Assembly (NCBI GenBank): GCA_045226255.1
Contig: JBGVCG010000026.1
Coordinates: 1-64,000, forward strand
Length of the DNA stretch: 64,000 nucleotides
From: UBA1181 sp045226255
Lineage (GTDB): Bacteria; Bacteroidota; Bacteroidia; Bacteroidales; Paludibacteraceae
Direction: 5' to 3'
Shown piece after piece: positions 9,693 through 17,847 of this stretch. The translations under genes and the position numbers were made by a program. The notes below the pieces were generated by a model, which worked only from the letters and a program-made list of their open reading frames with translations, did no database searches and was not told the origin of the DNA. The first letter of the stretch is position 1. The number at the start of each line of letters is the position of its first letter.

Positions 9693-9719
9693 GTGACATC
9701 TCACATATGGAGATGTCAC
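9693..9719. repeat. Perfect 10-bp inverted repeat upstream of the adhesin promoter
   Basis: The arms gtgacatctc (9693-9702) and gagatgtcac (9710-9719) are separated by 7 bases. There is no T-run on either side, so it is not a classical intrinsic terminator. It lies about 55 bp upstream of the -33 element of the adhesin promoter and 60 bp past the end of the kinase-RapZ gene. A regulator-binding site or an RNA hairpin ending the latter transcript are both possible. Confidence 0.5.
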
Positions 9720-9779
9720 CTGTGTTGTTCTTGCCTGTTTGGAGTGCTGGTTTCACCCCTGTGTAGTCTGGCGTTTTCC

Positions 9780-11210
9780 CTATCGTGCGGGGAATGTTTG
9801 GCTGATTCCTTGCTCGATGTGCTCCAACTGGACCTCCACGCCGAACTTGCGTGAGATGTGCTCCGCCAAGTGTTGGGCCGAATAGACCGACCGGTGCCTG
9901 CCGCCCGTGCATCCGCAGGAGAACATCAGGGAGGTGAAGCCTCGCTCCATGTAGCGGAGGACGTGCGCATCCGCCAAGGCATAGATATGCTCTAGGAAGT
10001 TCTTGATCTCATCGTTGGATTCGAGGAAGTCGATCACAGGTTTGTCCAATCCGTTCAGCGGTTTGTATTGGTCGTATTTGCCTGGGTTATGCACTCCCCG
10101 GCAGTCGAACACGTAGCCGCCCCCGTTGCCGGAGTCGTCTGCCGGTATCCCTTTCTTGTAGGAAAAACTGAACACCTTGACTTTCAGTGTTTTATTATCT
10201 GGCAATGGCTTGCTTTGGAACTGTGGCAGTTCAGTCAGTTGCCGCAAGGTCTGGACAAGGTACGGGAAGTCCGGGTAGGTATGTTGCTGGAGCAAGCCCT
10301 TTAGGTTGTTGAGGGCGAATGGAATGCTCTCGATGAAGTGCGGCTTGCGCTCGTAGAGCCCGCGGAACCCGTAGGCGCCTAATACTTGGATGGTGCGGAA
10401 GAGCACGAAGACGGAGAGCCGCTCCCTGAATTTCGCACCGTCGATAGGGGTGTAGCGGTTGGCCGATTGGATGTAGGTCTCCACGATCTTCTCCCGCAAC
10501 GAATCGGGGAAGTTGGCTTTCGCCTGCCAGGCGAAGGAGGCCACGTCGTAGTATATCGGTCCTTTCCGTCCGCCTTGAAAATCAATGAAGTAGGGTTGCC
10601 CCTCCTTGATCATGATGTTGCGCGACTGGAAATCTCGGTAGAGGAACGTCTCGCTCGGTTCTGCTAAGATGGCGTCGCTCAGCTTCTCGAAATCTTCCTC
10701 TAATTTAGGCTCGGAGAACTCTATCCCGGTGAGTTTCAGGAAATCATACTTGAAGTAGTTGAGGTCCCAGAGGATGGATCGACGGTCCATTTCGGGGATG
10801 GGGAAGCAGACGGAGAAGTCCAGCCCTTGCGCCCCCTTGAACTGCAGGTCGGGTAGGAGGGCTATCGTTTTGAGAATGAGAGACTCCTCCTTTTCGCTGA
10901 ATTGTCCGCTCTTGATGCCCCCTTGGATGAGGCTGAAGAGGGAGTCGTCGCCCAAGTCCTCCTGCAGGTAGAAGCGGTTGTCGTCGGAGGCGAGGATGAG
11001 TCTAGGCGTGTTGAGGCCCTTCTCCGTGAAGTGTTTCGCTAGGTGGATGAAGGCTTTGTCCTCCTCTTCGTTGGTGCCTTCCACACCGATGAGGGAGTGG
11101 TGGGCGGATTTCAGCCTATAATATTTCCTGTTGGATCCTTCTCCTTTTATTTTTTCGCAGAGGGGGGTCTCTCCTGTTGCTTTCTCGAAAAGTGCGATTA
11201 ATTCTTTCAT
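9780..11210 (-). CDS. APH-family sugar kinase-like domain fused to a RapZ C-terminal domain
   Basis: A 476-residue two-domain cytoplasmic protein. Residues 1 to about 330 are an aminoglycoside-phosphotransferase-type kinase fold resembling AmgK-type cell-wall sugar kinases, with YRDFQSRNIM at the catalytic-loop position (Tyr where most members have His) and IDFQGGRKGP as the metal-binding motif. Residues from about 344 to the end match the RapZ C-terminal domain (FSFSYKKG, FDCRGVHNPG, GCTGGRHRSV). The RapZ Walker-A half is absent. RapZ senses glucosamine-6-phosphate in enterobacteria and AmgK phosphorylates MurNAc/GlcNAc, so a role in amino-sugar sensing or salvage is a reasonable inference. 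It is transcribed alone, divergent from the DUF4286 gene. Confidence 0.85.
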   Translation of the reverse strand: MKELIALFEKATGETPLCEKIKGEGSNRKYYRLKSAHHSLIGVEGTNEEEDKAFIHLAKHFTEKGLNTPRLILASDDNRFYLQEDLGDDSLFSLIQGGIKSGQFSEKEESLILKTIALLPDLQFKGAQGLDFSVCFPIPEMDRRSILWDLNYFKYDFLKLTGIEFSEPKLEEDFEKLSDAILAEPSETFLYRDFQSRNIMIKEGQPYFIDFQGGRKGPIYYDVASFAWQAKANFPDSLREKIVETYIQSANRYTPIDGAKFRERLSVFVLFRTIQVLGAYGFRGLYERKPHFIESIPFALNNLKGLLQQHTYPDFPYLVQTLRQLTELPQFQSKPLPDNKTLKVKVFSFSYKKGIPADDSGNGGGYVFDCRGVHNPGKYDQYKPLNGLDKPVIDFLESNDEIKNFLEHIYALADAHVLRYMERGFTSLMFSCGCTGGRHRSVYSAQHLAEHISRKFGVEVQLEHIEQGISQTFPAR

Positions 11211-11239
11211 TCTGATTTTTTATTTTTAACAAAGGTAGT

Positions 11240-11247
11240 TAATTTTG
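11240..11247 (+). promoter_or_regulatory. -7 element directly before DUF4286/ruvC
   Basis: TAATTTTG matches the Bacteroidetes -7 consensus TAnnTTTG. It ends only 5 bases before the ATG at 11252, so the mRNA would be leaderless or nearly so. I see no good -33 TTG at 19 bp. Confidence 0.5.
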
Positions 11248-11251
11248 CACT

Positions 11252-11557
11252 ATGCTCGTGTTTAATACTACATATTTGGTGTCTAAAGCGTCGGAAAATG
11301 ATTTTTTGGCGTGGATGAAGGCGGTCTATGTACCTGCTGTACAGAAGATTGGCCTGTTGGGCGCCCCTCGGTTGTATAAGGTATTGGTGAGCGAGGAGGA
11401 GGGTATCACCTATTCCTTGCAGTTTGATGCGTCGACGGTGGCTGATATGTCTAAGTTCAAGAACCAACACTTGCCGGAGTTGGAGCAGATGCTCTTCCGC
11501 AGGTTTGGCGAGTCAGTGCTCCATTTTTCCACCTATCTGAAGTCTTGTGAGATATGA
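11252..11557 (+). CDS. DUF4286 family protein
   Basis: A 101-residue cytoplasmic protein beginning MLVFNTTYLV and containing the family-typical pattern of an aspartate/phenylalanine-tryptophan segment (DFLAWMKAVYVP), then LYKVL and YSLQF strands. DUF4286 proteins have a ferredoxin-like (dimeric alpha-beta barrel) size and are commonly found upstream of ruvC in Bacteroidetes. Its stop codon overlaps the ruvC start (ATGA at 11554-11557), implying translational coupling. The biochemical function is unknown. Confidence 0.85.
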   Translation: MLVFNTTYLVSKASENDFLAWMKAVYVPAVQKIGLLGAPRLYKVLVSEEEGITYSLQFDASTVADMSKFKNQHLPELEQMLFRRFGESVLHFSTYLKSCEI

Positions 11558-12168
11558 GTCCTGTGAAAAGAGTTATGGCGGAACGCATCATTTTGGGGAT
11601 TGACCCGGGTACCAACCTCATGGGCTATGGTGTCCTGCGTGCTGTGGGAAACAAGCCGGAATTTGTGCAGATGGGTGTGCTGGACATCCGCAAGGTGGGC
11701 GACACCTACATGAAGCTGAAGGCGGTCTACGACAAGGTAATCGAGTTGGTGGAGACCTATTTGCCGGACGAGTTCGCCATCGAGTCGCAGTTTTTCGGCA
11801 AGAATGTGCAGTCCATGCTCAAGCTGGGCAGGGCGCAGGGTGTGGCGATTGCGGCGGCTTTGCAGCGTGACCTTCCCATCGCGGAGTATGCCCCGCTGAA
11901 GATCAAGATGTCCATCACGGGCAATGGTGCGGCGTCGAAGGAGCAGGTGGCTTCCATGCTGCAACGCCAGCTGAACATACCTGCCGAGGCGATGGAGAAA
12001 CACTTGGACGCTTCCGATGCGCTGGGTGTGGCGTTGTGCCATTTTTACCAGATCAACCGCGCCGTTCCGGAAAAGCATTTCAATAGCTGGAAGGACTTCG
12101 CCGCGAAGAACGAGAAGCGGGTGAGCGGTTGGAAAGAGTTTTTGGAGGAAAAAGGGAAAAAGGAGTAG
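11554..12168 (+). CDS. ruvC: Crossover junction endodeoxyribonuclease RuvC
   Basis: Holliday-junction resolvase of the RuvABC recombination system. The acidic RNase-H-like metal site is visible: GIDPGT at about residue 14, the glutamate in AIESQFFGKN, and the final aspartates in HLDASDALGVALCH. The 204-residue length is slightly longer than usual because of a basic C-terminal tail. The start at 11554 overlaps the DUF4286 stop. A start at the second methionine (MAERIILGIDPGT, 11575) would give a more typical N-terminus and cannot be excluded. Confidence 0.95.
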   Translation: MSPVKRVMAERIILGIDPGTNLMGYGVLRAVGNKPEFVQMGVLDIRKVGDTYMKLKAVYDKVIELVETYLPDEFAIESQFFGKNVQSMLKLGRAQGVAIAAALQRDLPIAEYAPLKIKMSITGNGAASKEQVASMLQRQLNIPAEAMEKHLDASDALGVALCHFYQINRAVPEKHFNSWKDFAAKNEKRVSGWKEFLEEKGKKE

Positions 12169-12170
12169 TC

Positions 12171-13334
12171 ATGGAATATACTAGGTTTGAGACTGATAAG
12201 GTGATTGCTGGCATGGAGAATGTCCGCATGGACTGTGCCCGGTTCGAACATGTGCCCGGTTCGGACGAGTCGTTCTCCATGTTGCGCATCGTGCGGAAGG
12301 ACCTTCCGTTTGGAGAGCAGGCTGAGACCCTTTTCTCCTTGCTGGATCATCTCCTGAAACGGGAGGATGGACAGACGGCGGTGTTTGTCCGTTTTTTCTT
12401 GAGCGATGCCGCCAACCAAGAGGCTGAGGTATTGCGCCGATGGAAAGCACTGGGCGTTGTCTGCCCCGTCTCCGTGGTTCAGCAACCTCCTTTGGATGGT
12501 ACGAAGTTGGCTGCATGGGTCTATTCCATAGCGGGGGCTTCGGTGACCTGCTCGGATGATTTGTACAAGGTGAAAACCGCATATTATACCCATTATTGGA
12601 TGGTCAACGGAACCTGCCCGGAGGCTGATTCCGCCCACCAGACCTCTGCCTTGTTGGAGGGATATGAGGCCTCGTTGAGGCGGGTGGGATGCGACCTGCC
12701 GAACCATTGTGTGCGCACGTGGTTCTTCGTCCAGAACGTGGATGTGAACTATGCAGGGGTGGTGACCGGCCGTCGAGAGAATTTCTTGGGCATAGGCTTG
12801 AACGAGCATACCCATTACATCGCCAGCACCGGCATCGAGGGACGGAGCGCAAATCCGAAAGCCTTGGTGCGGATGGACGCGTATGCGGTGGCGGAGTTGA
12901 AGCCTGGGCAGCAGCAGTACCTCTATGCCCGCACCCATCTGAACCCTACGTCGGAGTATGGGGTCACCTTTGAGCGAGGGGTCAAGGTGAAGTATGGAGA
13001 CCGTTCTCACCTCTACATCTCAGGCACAGCCAGCATCAACAATAAGGGTGAGGTGGTGTATGTGGGTGATATACGGAAGCAGACGGAGCGTATGTGGGAG
13101 AATGTGGAGATGCTTCTCGGGGAGGGCAACGCCTCGTTCGACGATGTGGCCCAGATGTTCGTTTATTTAAGGGATACAGCTGATTATGAAGTGGTTGAGG
13201 AGATGTTCGAGAAACGTTTTCCGATGATTCCGAAGGTGATATTGTTGGCGCCCGTCTGTCGTCCCGCTTGGCTGATCGAGATGGAATGTTTGGCGGTCGT
13301 GCGGGAGGAGAACACCGAATTCCAACTTTTTTAG
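12171..13334 (+). CDS. RidA/YjgF-superfamily, chorismatase-like protein
   Basis: 387 residues from the ATG at 12171, which follows the ruvC stop by 2 bases and an aaaaaggag ribosome-binding site. Residues of about 20-130 and 220-380 both look like RidA/YjgF-type folds. The central IASTGIEGRS and the C-terminal WENVEMLL, FVYLRD and VCRPAWLIEME resemble chorismatase (FkbO/Hyg5) and RidA proteins. The family members act on chorismate or on enamine/imine intermediates, but the substrate here cannot be read from the sequence. Confidence 0.7.
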   Translation: MEYTRFETDKVIAGMENVRMDCARFEHVPGSDESFSMLRIVRKDLPFGEQAETLFSLLDHLLKREDGQTAVFVRFFLSDAANQEAEVLRRWKALGVVCPVSVVQQPPLDGTKLAAWVYSIAGASVTCSDDLYKVKTAYYTHYWMVNGTCPEADSAHQTSALLEGYEASLRRVGCDLPNHCVRTWFFVQNVDVNYAGVVTGRRENFLGIGLNEHTHYIASTGIEGRSANPKALVRMDAYAVAELKPGQQQYLYARTHLNPTSEYGVTFERGVKVKYGDRSHLYISGTASINNKGEVVYVGDIRKQTERMWENVEMLLGEGNASFDDVAQMFVYLRDTADYEVVEEMFEKRFPMIPKVILLAPVCRPAWLIEMECLAVVREENTEFQLF

Positions 13335-13483
13335 GGGGAAACCATTGTTTGATTCCGATGGTTTTTGAACCATCATTAGGCGCAGATATGTTAAAACGGA
13401 AAATTTTAGATTGCGCCTTGTTTGAATATAGAATAAAAACGCATATATTGCGGGTGAAATGTGTAATGCAAGTGTAATCGTGT

Positions 13484-13870
13484 ATGAGTAAAGAGAAATT
13501 CGTTTTGGAGTATTCGTTCGGGCATGTCTCGCCTGAGGGGTTGTGGACTAGTCTCAGTACGCCTTCCGGCTTGTCTTGTTGGTTCGCAGACAAGGTGTTC
13601 AAGGAGGATGGTGTATTGAACTTCGTGTGGGGTAAGTCAGAGGCGCAGAAAGCTGAGGTGCTGCATCACAGAAGCGGTTTTTACATCCGTTACCATTGGT
13701 TGGATGATGAGAACCCGAAAAGTTATTTCGAGCTGAAGATTTTGTGTGACGAGCTGACGATGGATGTGGTTCTTGTGGTGACGGATTTCAGCGAACCAGA
13801 TGAGAAACAGGAGGCCATTGATTTGTGGAATAATCAGATAGCCTCTTTGAAAAAGGCATTGGGTGCTTGA
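13484..13870 (+). CDS. START-like domain protein
   Basis: A 128-residue cytoplasmic protein of the Bacteroidetes START-like (AHSA1-type) family. The pattern SPEGLWTSLSTPSGLSCWFAD at the N-terminus and WFxD...FxWG strands are characteristic, and it ends in a helix that closes the SRPBCC-type cavity. The ligand is unknown. It lies 40 bp before an LptF/G-type permease. The 150 bases before it hold a small hairpin but no clear promoter. Confidence 0.75.
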   Translation: MSKEKFVLEYSFGHVSPEGLWTSLSTPSGLSCWFADKVFKEDGVLNFVWGKSEAQKAEVLHHRSGFYIRYHWLDDENPKSYFELKILCDELTMDVVLVVTDFSEPDEKQEAIDLWNNQIASLKKALGA

Positions 13871-13887
13871 TTTTTTTGCTAACTTTG
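13859..13887 (+). promoter_or_regulatory. Promoter of the LptF/G-like gene
   Basis: TTG (13859-13861), an 18-bp spacer and TAACTTTG (13880-13887) match the Bacteroidetes promoter. It overlaps the 3' end of the START-like gene and leaves a leader of about 17 nt. Confidence 0.6.
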
Positions 13888-13909
13888 CACTCGAATAGAA
13901 GAGTAGGTG

Positions 13910-15385
13910 ATGCGTTTAAAAAGACTTTATTCGTTTTTGTTGTCGGAATTCTTTGGCACATTCGGGGCGACGTTCTTCGTGTGCTTGTTTGTCGTGCTGA
14001 TGGAGTTCCTTTTCCGTTATGTGGATGAGATGGTGGGGAAGGGTCTTGCTTTCTCCGTCCTGTTTGAGTTTTTTTCTTACGCTGCATTATCGTTGGTGCC
14101 GATGGCACTGCCTCTTGCGATTCTACTTGCTTCGCTGATCACGTTTGGCGGGTTCGGCGAGAGATTGGAGCTCTTGTCCATGAAGGCGGCGGGCATCTCC
14201 TTGACGAGGATTATGCGTCCTTTCTTGATTGTGATGTGCTTCATGAGCATTGGAATTTTTATATACTCCGAGCTGGCGATACCCGCTATCCAGACGAAAT
14301 TGTGGACCCTGCTCTATTCCATGAAGTCCAAATCTCCTGAGGTTGAGATTCCTGAGGGATCGTTTTATTCGGGCATTGAAGGGTATAATTTTTATGTGAG
14401 GAGCAAGGACAACAGCAAGAAGTTGCTCTATGACATCAAGATATATGATTTTTCGAAGGGTTTCGATAACGCGGTGGTGATGGCGGCCGATTCGGGTCGG
14501 CTCAAGTCCTCCGACGATAAGCTGAGCATGGTGCTTATGCTCTATAGCGGCGAGTCGTTCGAGAACCTGAAGGAACAGAACACCAGCGCAAGCAGTGTGC
14601 CGTACCGTCGTGAGACGTTCTCCTACAAGGAGGTGCTCATCGACTTCGACGCTAATTTCAGCCAAATGGACGAGTCTGTCATCTCGAACAAGTACATGGG
14701 TAAGAACTTGTCGGAATTGACCTACGCCATAGACTCCATGATGCATCATGCGGATAGCCTGGATCATGCGATGCGTGTGCTCTATATCCCTACGTATTTT
14801 GACAGGGGATTGATGAGCATCAATTCCATCACGCAGTATGATTCCCTTCCTGAATATGGAGGATATACCTTCGAAAAACTGACGGTGGGGCTCTCTTCGA
14901 ACGATATGATGGAGGTCTATAAACGTGCGGTGAGGAATGCGAACAGGATGAAGATTGACATACCATTCGTCCATATGGCTAAGTTCTCCGACGTGAAACG
15001 GTCGCATAGGTTCGACATCGAGAGACATAGGAAGTTCACCTTGTCTTTAGCCTGCATCGTCTTCTTCCTGATCGGTGCGCCGCTCGGTGCGATTACGAAA
15101 AAGGGAGGTATCGGCTTGCCTGCAGTCTATTCCATCATCCTTTTCATCCTATATTACGTTATTGACAATACGGGTTATAAGATGGCGAGGGATGGCGTGT
15201 GGATGGTTTGGCAGGGCGTATGGCTTAGTACGATGGCCTTGTTGCCGTTGGGTTTGTTCTTAACCTACGAGGCGGCGAGAGACCGCTCCATCAATATCTC
15301 TATGCCTGCCTTCCTGAAAAGGTGGTGGAAGAAGAAGTTTGGAGGCCAGACTAATGATGACTTTGACGACCAGACGCAGAATTGA
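13910..15385 (+). CDS. LptF/LptG-family LPS-export permease
   Basis: About 491 residues, from the ATG at 13910 (a GTG lies directly in front at 13907). The architecture is that of the YjgP/YjgQ family: N-terminal membrane spans (about residues 12-130), a large periplasmic beta-jellyroll region (about 130-370), then three C-terminal spans starting at FTLSLACIVFFLIGAPLGAITKKGG, which carries the family GAPLG signature. The family moves LPS from the inner membrane to the Lpt bridge. Bacteroidetes usually carry more than one copy and I cannot tell LptF from LptG here. Confidence 0.88.
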   Translation: MRLKRLYSFLLSEFFGTFGATFFVCLFVVLMEFLFRYVDEMVGKGLAFSVLFEFFSYAALSLVPMALPLAILLASLITFGGFGERLELLSMKAAGISLTRIMRPFLIVMCFMSIGIFIYSELAIPAIQTKLWTLLYSMKSKSPEVEIPEGSFYSGIEGYNFYVRSKDNSKKLLYDIKIYDFSKGFDNAVVMAADSGRLKSSDDKLSMVLMLYSGESFENLKEQNTSASSVPYRRETFSYKEVLIDFDANFSQMDESVISNKYMGKNLSELTYAIDSMMHHADSLDHAMRVLYIPTYFDRGLMSINSITQYDSLPEYGGYTFEKLTVGLSSNDMMEVYKRAVRNANRMKIDIPFVHMAKFSDVKRSHRFDIERHRKFTLSLACIVFFLIGAPLGAITKKGGIGLPAVYSIILFILYYVIDNTGYKMARDGVWMVWQGVWLSTMALLPLGLFLTYEAARDRSINISMPAFLKRWWKKKFGGQTNDDFDDQTQN

Positions 15386-15471
15386 TCCCCCCTGGACGGG
15401 TGACAGACGGAGGTGCCGTCAGCGTTTTGTAATGTTTTGCTGTTGAATGGATTTGAATATATATATTTGAA

Positions 15472-16680
15472 ATGGAAAAATATAAGTTGAACGATATTGA
15501 AGAGGCGATAGAGGATTTCAAGGAGGGTAAGTTCCTGATTGTGGTGGATGACGAGGATAGGGAGAATGAGGGGGACTTCATCACCGCAGCGGAGTTGATC
15601 ACGCCGGAGAAGATCAATTTTATGCTGAAAGAGGGGCGTGGCGTTCTTTGCGCCCCTATCACTTTGACGCGTTGCGCCGAACTGAAATTGGACAAGCAGG
15701 TCTTTAATAATACATCTGTGTTGGGTACTCCTTTCACCATCACGGTGGATAAACTGGAGGGCTGTACTACGGGTGTTTCGGCTGCTGATCGCGCCGCTAC
15801 GATCCGTGCGTTGGCTGACCCTAATTCGGTGCCTGAGACCTTTGGTCGCCCAGGCCATGTGAACCCGTTGTATGCGCAGGACAAAGGTGTCTTGCGTCGT
15901 GCCGGACACACGGAGGCGGCCGTCGACTTGGCTCGCCTCGCAGGGCTTCATCCTTGCGCCGCGCTCATCGAGATCATGAACGAGGATGGTACCATGGCGC
16001 GCCTTCCGCAACTGATGGAACGTGCCAAAGAGTATGATATGAAGATCATATCCATCCGTGACCTGATTGCTTATCGAATCAAGTCGGAGTCATTGGTGGA
16101 GAAGGGGGAGACGGTGCATCTGCCGACCCAATATGGTGATTTCATGTTGACGCCTTTCCGTCAGAAATCCAACGGACTGGAGCATGTGGCGCTGGTCAAG
16201 GGTTCTTGGAAACATGGCGAGCCTATCCTTGTGAGGGTTCACTCCTCATGTGCTACGGGCGATATCTTCGGTTCCCTCCGCTGCGAGTGCGGCGAGCAAC
16301 TGAAGGTGGCGATGCAACGAATCGAAGCAGAGGGTAAGGGTGTCCTTATCTACATGAACCAGGAGGGCCGTGGTATCGGTCTGATGAATAAGATCCGCGC
16401 GTATAAACTGCAGGAGGAGGGATACGATACGGTGGATGCTAATGTCCATCTGGGCTTCCAACCTGACGAGCGTGACTATGGCGTGGGTGCGCAGATACTC
16501 CGTGAATTGGGTGTCTCGAAGATGCGCCTGATGACCAACAACCCGGTGAAGCGTATCGGTCTGGAAAGCTTCGGTCTGGAAATCGTGGAGAACGTGCCGA
16601 TCGAAATCAAACCGAACAAGTACAACGAGTTCTATATCAAGACGAAAAAGGAACGGATGGGGCATGACCTCCATCTTTGA
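15472..16680 (+). CDS. ribA: Bifunctional DHBP synthase / GTP cyclohydrolase II (RibBA)
   Basis: 402 residues with two riboflavin-pathway enzymes. The N-terminal half makes 3,4-dihydroxy-2-butanone 4-phosphate from ribulose-5-phosphate (DDEDRENEGDF acidic metal-site loop near residue 25; PGHVNPL; AGHTEAAVDL). The C-terminal half is GTP cyclohydrolase II, with the zinc cysteines in VHSSCATGDIFGSLRCECGEQ and the NQEGRGIGL loop. A TATATTTG element ends 3 bases before the ATG but lacks a well-spaced TTG. The 86-base upstream gap is too short for an FMN riboswitch. Confidence 0.95.
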   Translation: MEKYKLNDIEEAIEDFKEGKFLIVVDDEDRENEGDFITAAELITPEKINFMLKEGRGVLCAPITLTRCAELKLDKQVFNNTSVLGTPFTITVDKLEGCTTGVSAADRAATIRALADPNSVPETFGRPGHVNPLYAQDKGVLRRAGHTEAAVDLARLAGLHPCAALIEIMNEDGTMARLPQLMERAKEYDMKIISIRDLIAYRIKSESLVEKGETVHLPTQYGDFMLTPFRQKSNGLEHVALVKGSWKHGEPILVRVHSSCATGDIFGSLRCECGEQLKVAMQRIEAEGKGVLIYMNQEGRGIGLMNKIRAYKLQEEGYDTVDANVHLGFQPDERDYGVGAQILRELGVSKMRLMTNNPVKRIGLESFGLEIVENVPIEIKPNKYNEFYIKTKKERMGHDLHL

Positions 16681-16723
16681 TTGAGTGAATTTAATACTAA
16701 CGTTAAACGTAAAAATAAATAAA

Positions 16724-17407
16724 ATGGTTTTAGGTGTGTTGTTACAAGCGGTGCAAGCGACTGAGGCTGCCGCTGAACCGGAAGTCGCAAGTCTGAGTAT
16801 ATTCGAATTGGCCAAGGCGGGTGGCTGGATCATGATTCCGTTGCTGCTCCTGTGCATGTTGGCTGTCTACATCTTTGTGGAGCGTCTGCTCGTGATCCGT
16901 AAGGCTTCCGTGAAGGATCCTACCTTCATGGATAAGATCAAGGACTATATCAATGAGGGCAAAATCGATGCCGCACTTACTCTTTGCAGAAAGACGGATA
17001 CGCCTTACGCACGTATGATCGAGAAGGGTATCATGCGTTTGGGCCGCCCGATGAATGACGTCATGGTGGCTATCGAGAACGTGGGTAACCTGGAGGTGGC
17101 TAAGCTGGAGAAGGGACTCTCCCTCTTGGCAACTACCGCTGGTGGTGGTCCGATGATCGGTTTCCTCGGTACGGTGGTTGGTATGATCCAAGCTTTCTTC
17201 AATATGTCTAACGCAGGTAACAACGTGGATGTCAGCTTGCTCGCAGGCGGTATCTATACAGCTATGGTGACGACGGTCGGCGGATTGATCGTCGGTGTCA
17301 TCGCCTACTTCGCTTATAACTACCTGATCTCCTTGGTGGATAAGGTGGTGAGCAACATGGAAGCTCGTTCCATGGAATTCATGGATATCCTGAACGAACC
17401 AGCTTAA
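16724..17407 (+). CDS. exbB: MotA/TolQ/ExbB proton-channel family protein
   Basis: 227 residues from the ATG at 16724. It has three membrane spans: GWIMIPLLLLCMLAVYIF, LSLLATTAGGGPMIGFLGTVVGMI, and AMVTTVGGLIVGVIAYFAYNYL. The GGGPMIGFLGTV and TTVGGL segments are typical of the ExbB/TolQ channel. With ExbD it forms the inner-membrane motor that energises TonB. It is the first gene of an exbB-exbD-tonB set. A start 39 bases further upstream (GTG) lacks support. Confidence 0.92.
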   Translation: MVLGVLLQAVQATEAAAEPEVASLSIFELAKAGGWIMIPLLLLCMLAVYIFVERLLVIRKASVKDPTFMDKIKDYINEGKIDAALTLCRKTDTPYARMIEKGIMRLGRPMNDVMVAIENVGNLEVAKLEKGLSLLATTAGGGPMIGFLGTVVGMIQAFFNMSNAGNNVDVSLLAGGIYTAMVTTVGGLIVGVIAYFAYNYLISLVDKVVSNMEARSMEFMDILNEPA

Positions 17408-17428
17408 TTGACTTAATCGTAATTAGTT

Positions 17429-17839
17429 ATGGCACTTAAAAGAAGAAGTAAGGCCGAGGCGGGTTTCAATATGTCTTCCATGACGGATATCGTCTTTTTG
17501 CTGTTGATATTCTTCATGCTGACCTCTACGGTGGTGCATCCGAACGCCATCAAGCTGATGTTGCCGCAGAGCAAGCAGCAGACTTCCGCTAAGCCGATCA
17601 CCCGCGTGACGATCGATAAGGAACTTAATTACTACGTCGCATCCGGCAACGAGAAGGAGCGTCCAGTCTCTTTCGAGGAGATCGAGCCATTCCTGCAACA
17701 GCAGGTGCTCGACGAGCCTGACATGTATGTGGCGCTCTATGCCGACGAGACCATCCCGTACGGCGAAGTCGTGAAGGTGCTGAACATCGCCAACACGAAT
17801 AAGTTTAAATTGGTTATCGCTACGAGACCTCAGAAATAA
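17429..17839 (+). CDS. exbD: ExbD/TolR biopolymer transport protein
   Basis: 136 residues, with a single N-terminal membrane span (MSSMTDIVFLLLIFFMLTSTVV) that contains the conserved channel aspartate in MTDIVF, and a periplasmic C-domain ending FKLVIATRPQK. It pairs with the upstream ExbB, 21 bp away. Confidence 0.92.
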   Translation: MALKRRSKAEAGFNMSSMTDIVFLLLIFFMLTSTVVHPNAIKLMLPQSKQQTSAKPITRVTIDKELNYYVASGNEKERPVSFEEIEPFLQQQVLDEPDMYVALYADETIPYGEVVKVLNIANTNKFKLVIATRPQK

Positions 17840-17847
17840 TTTTGCGA

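Noticed and set aside
13361..13477. A 38-codon plus-strand ORF between the RidA-like and START-like genes
   Set aside because: No promoter, no similarity to anything, and no helpful spacing; likely chance.
15386..15471. A possible FMN riboswitch before ribBA
   Set aside because: Only 86 bases are available and the conserved FMN-aptamer elements are not seen.
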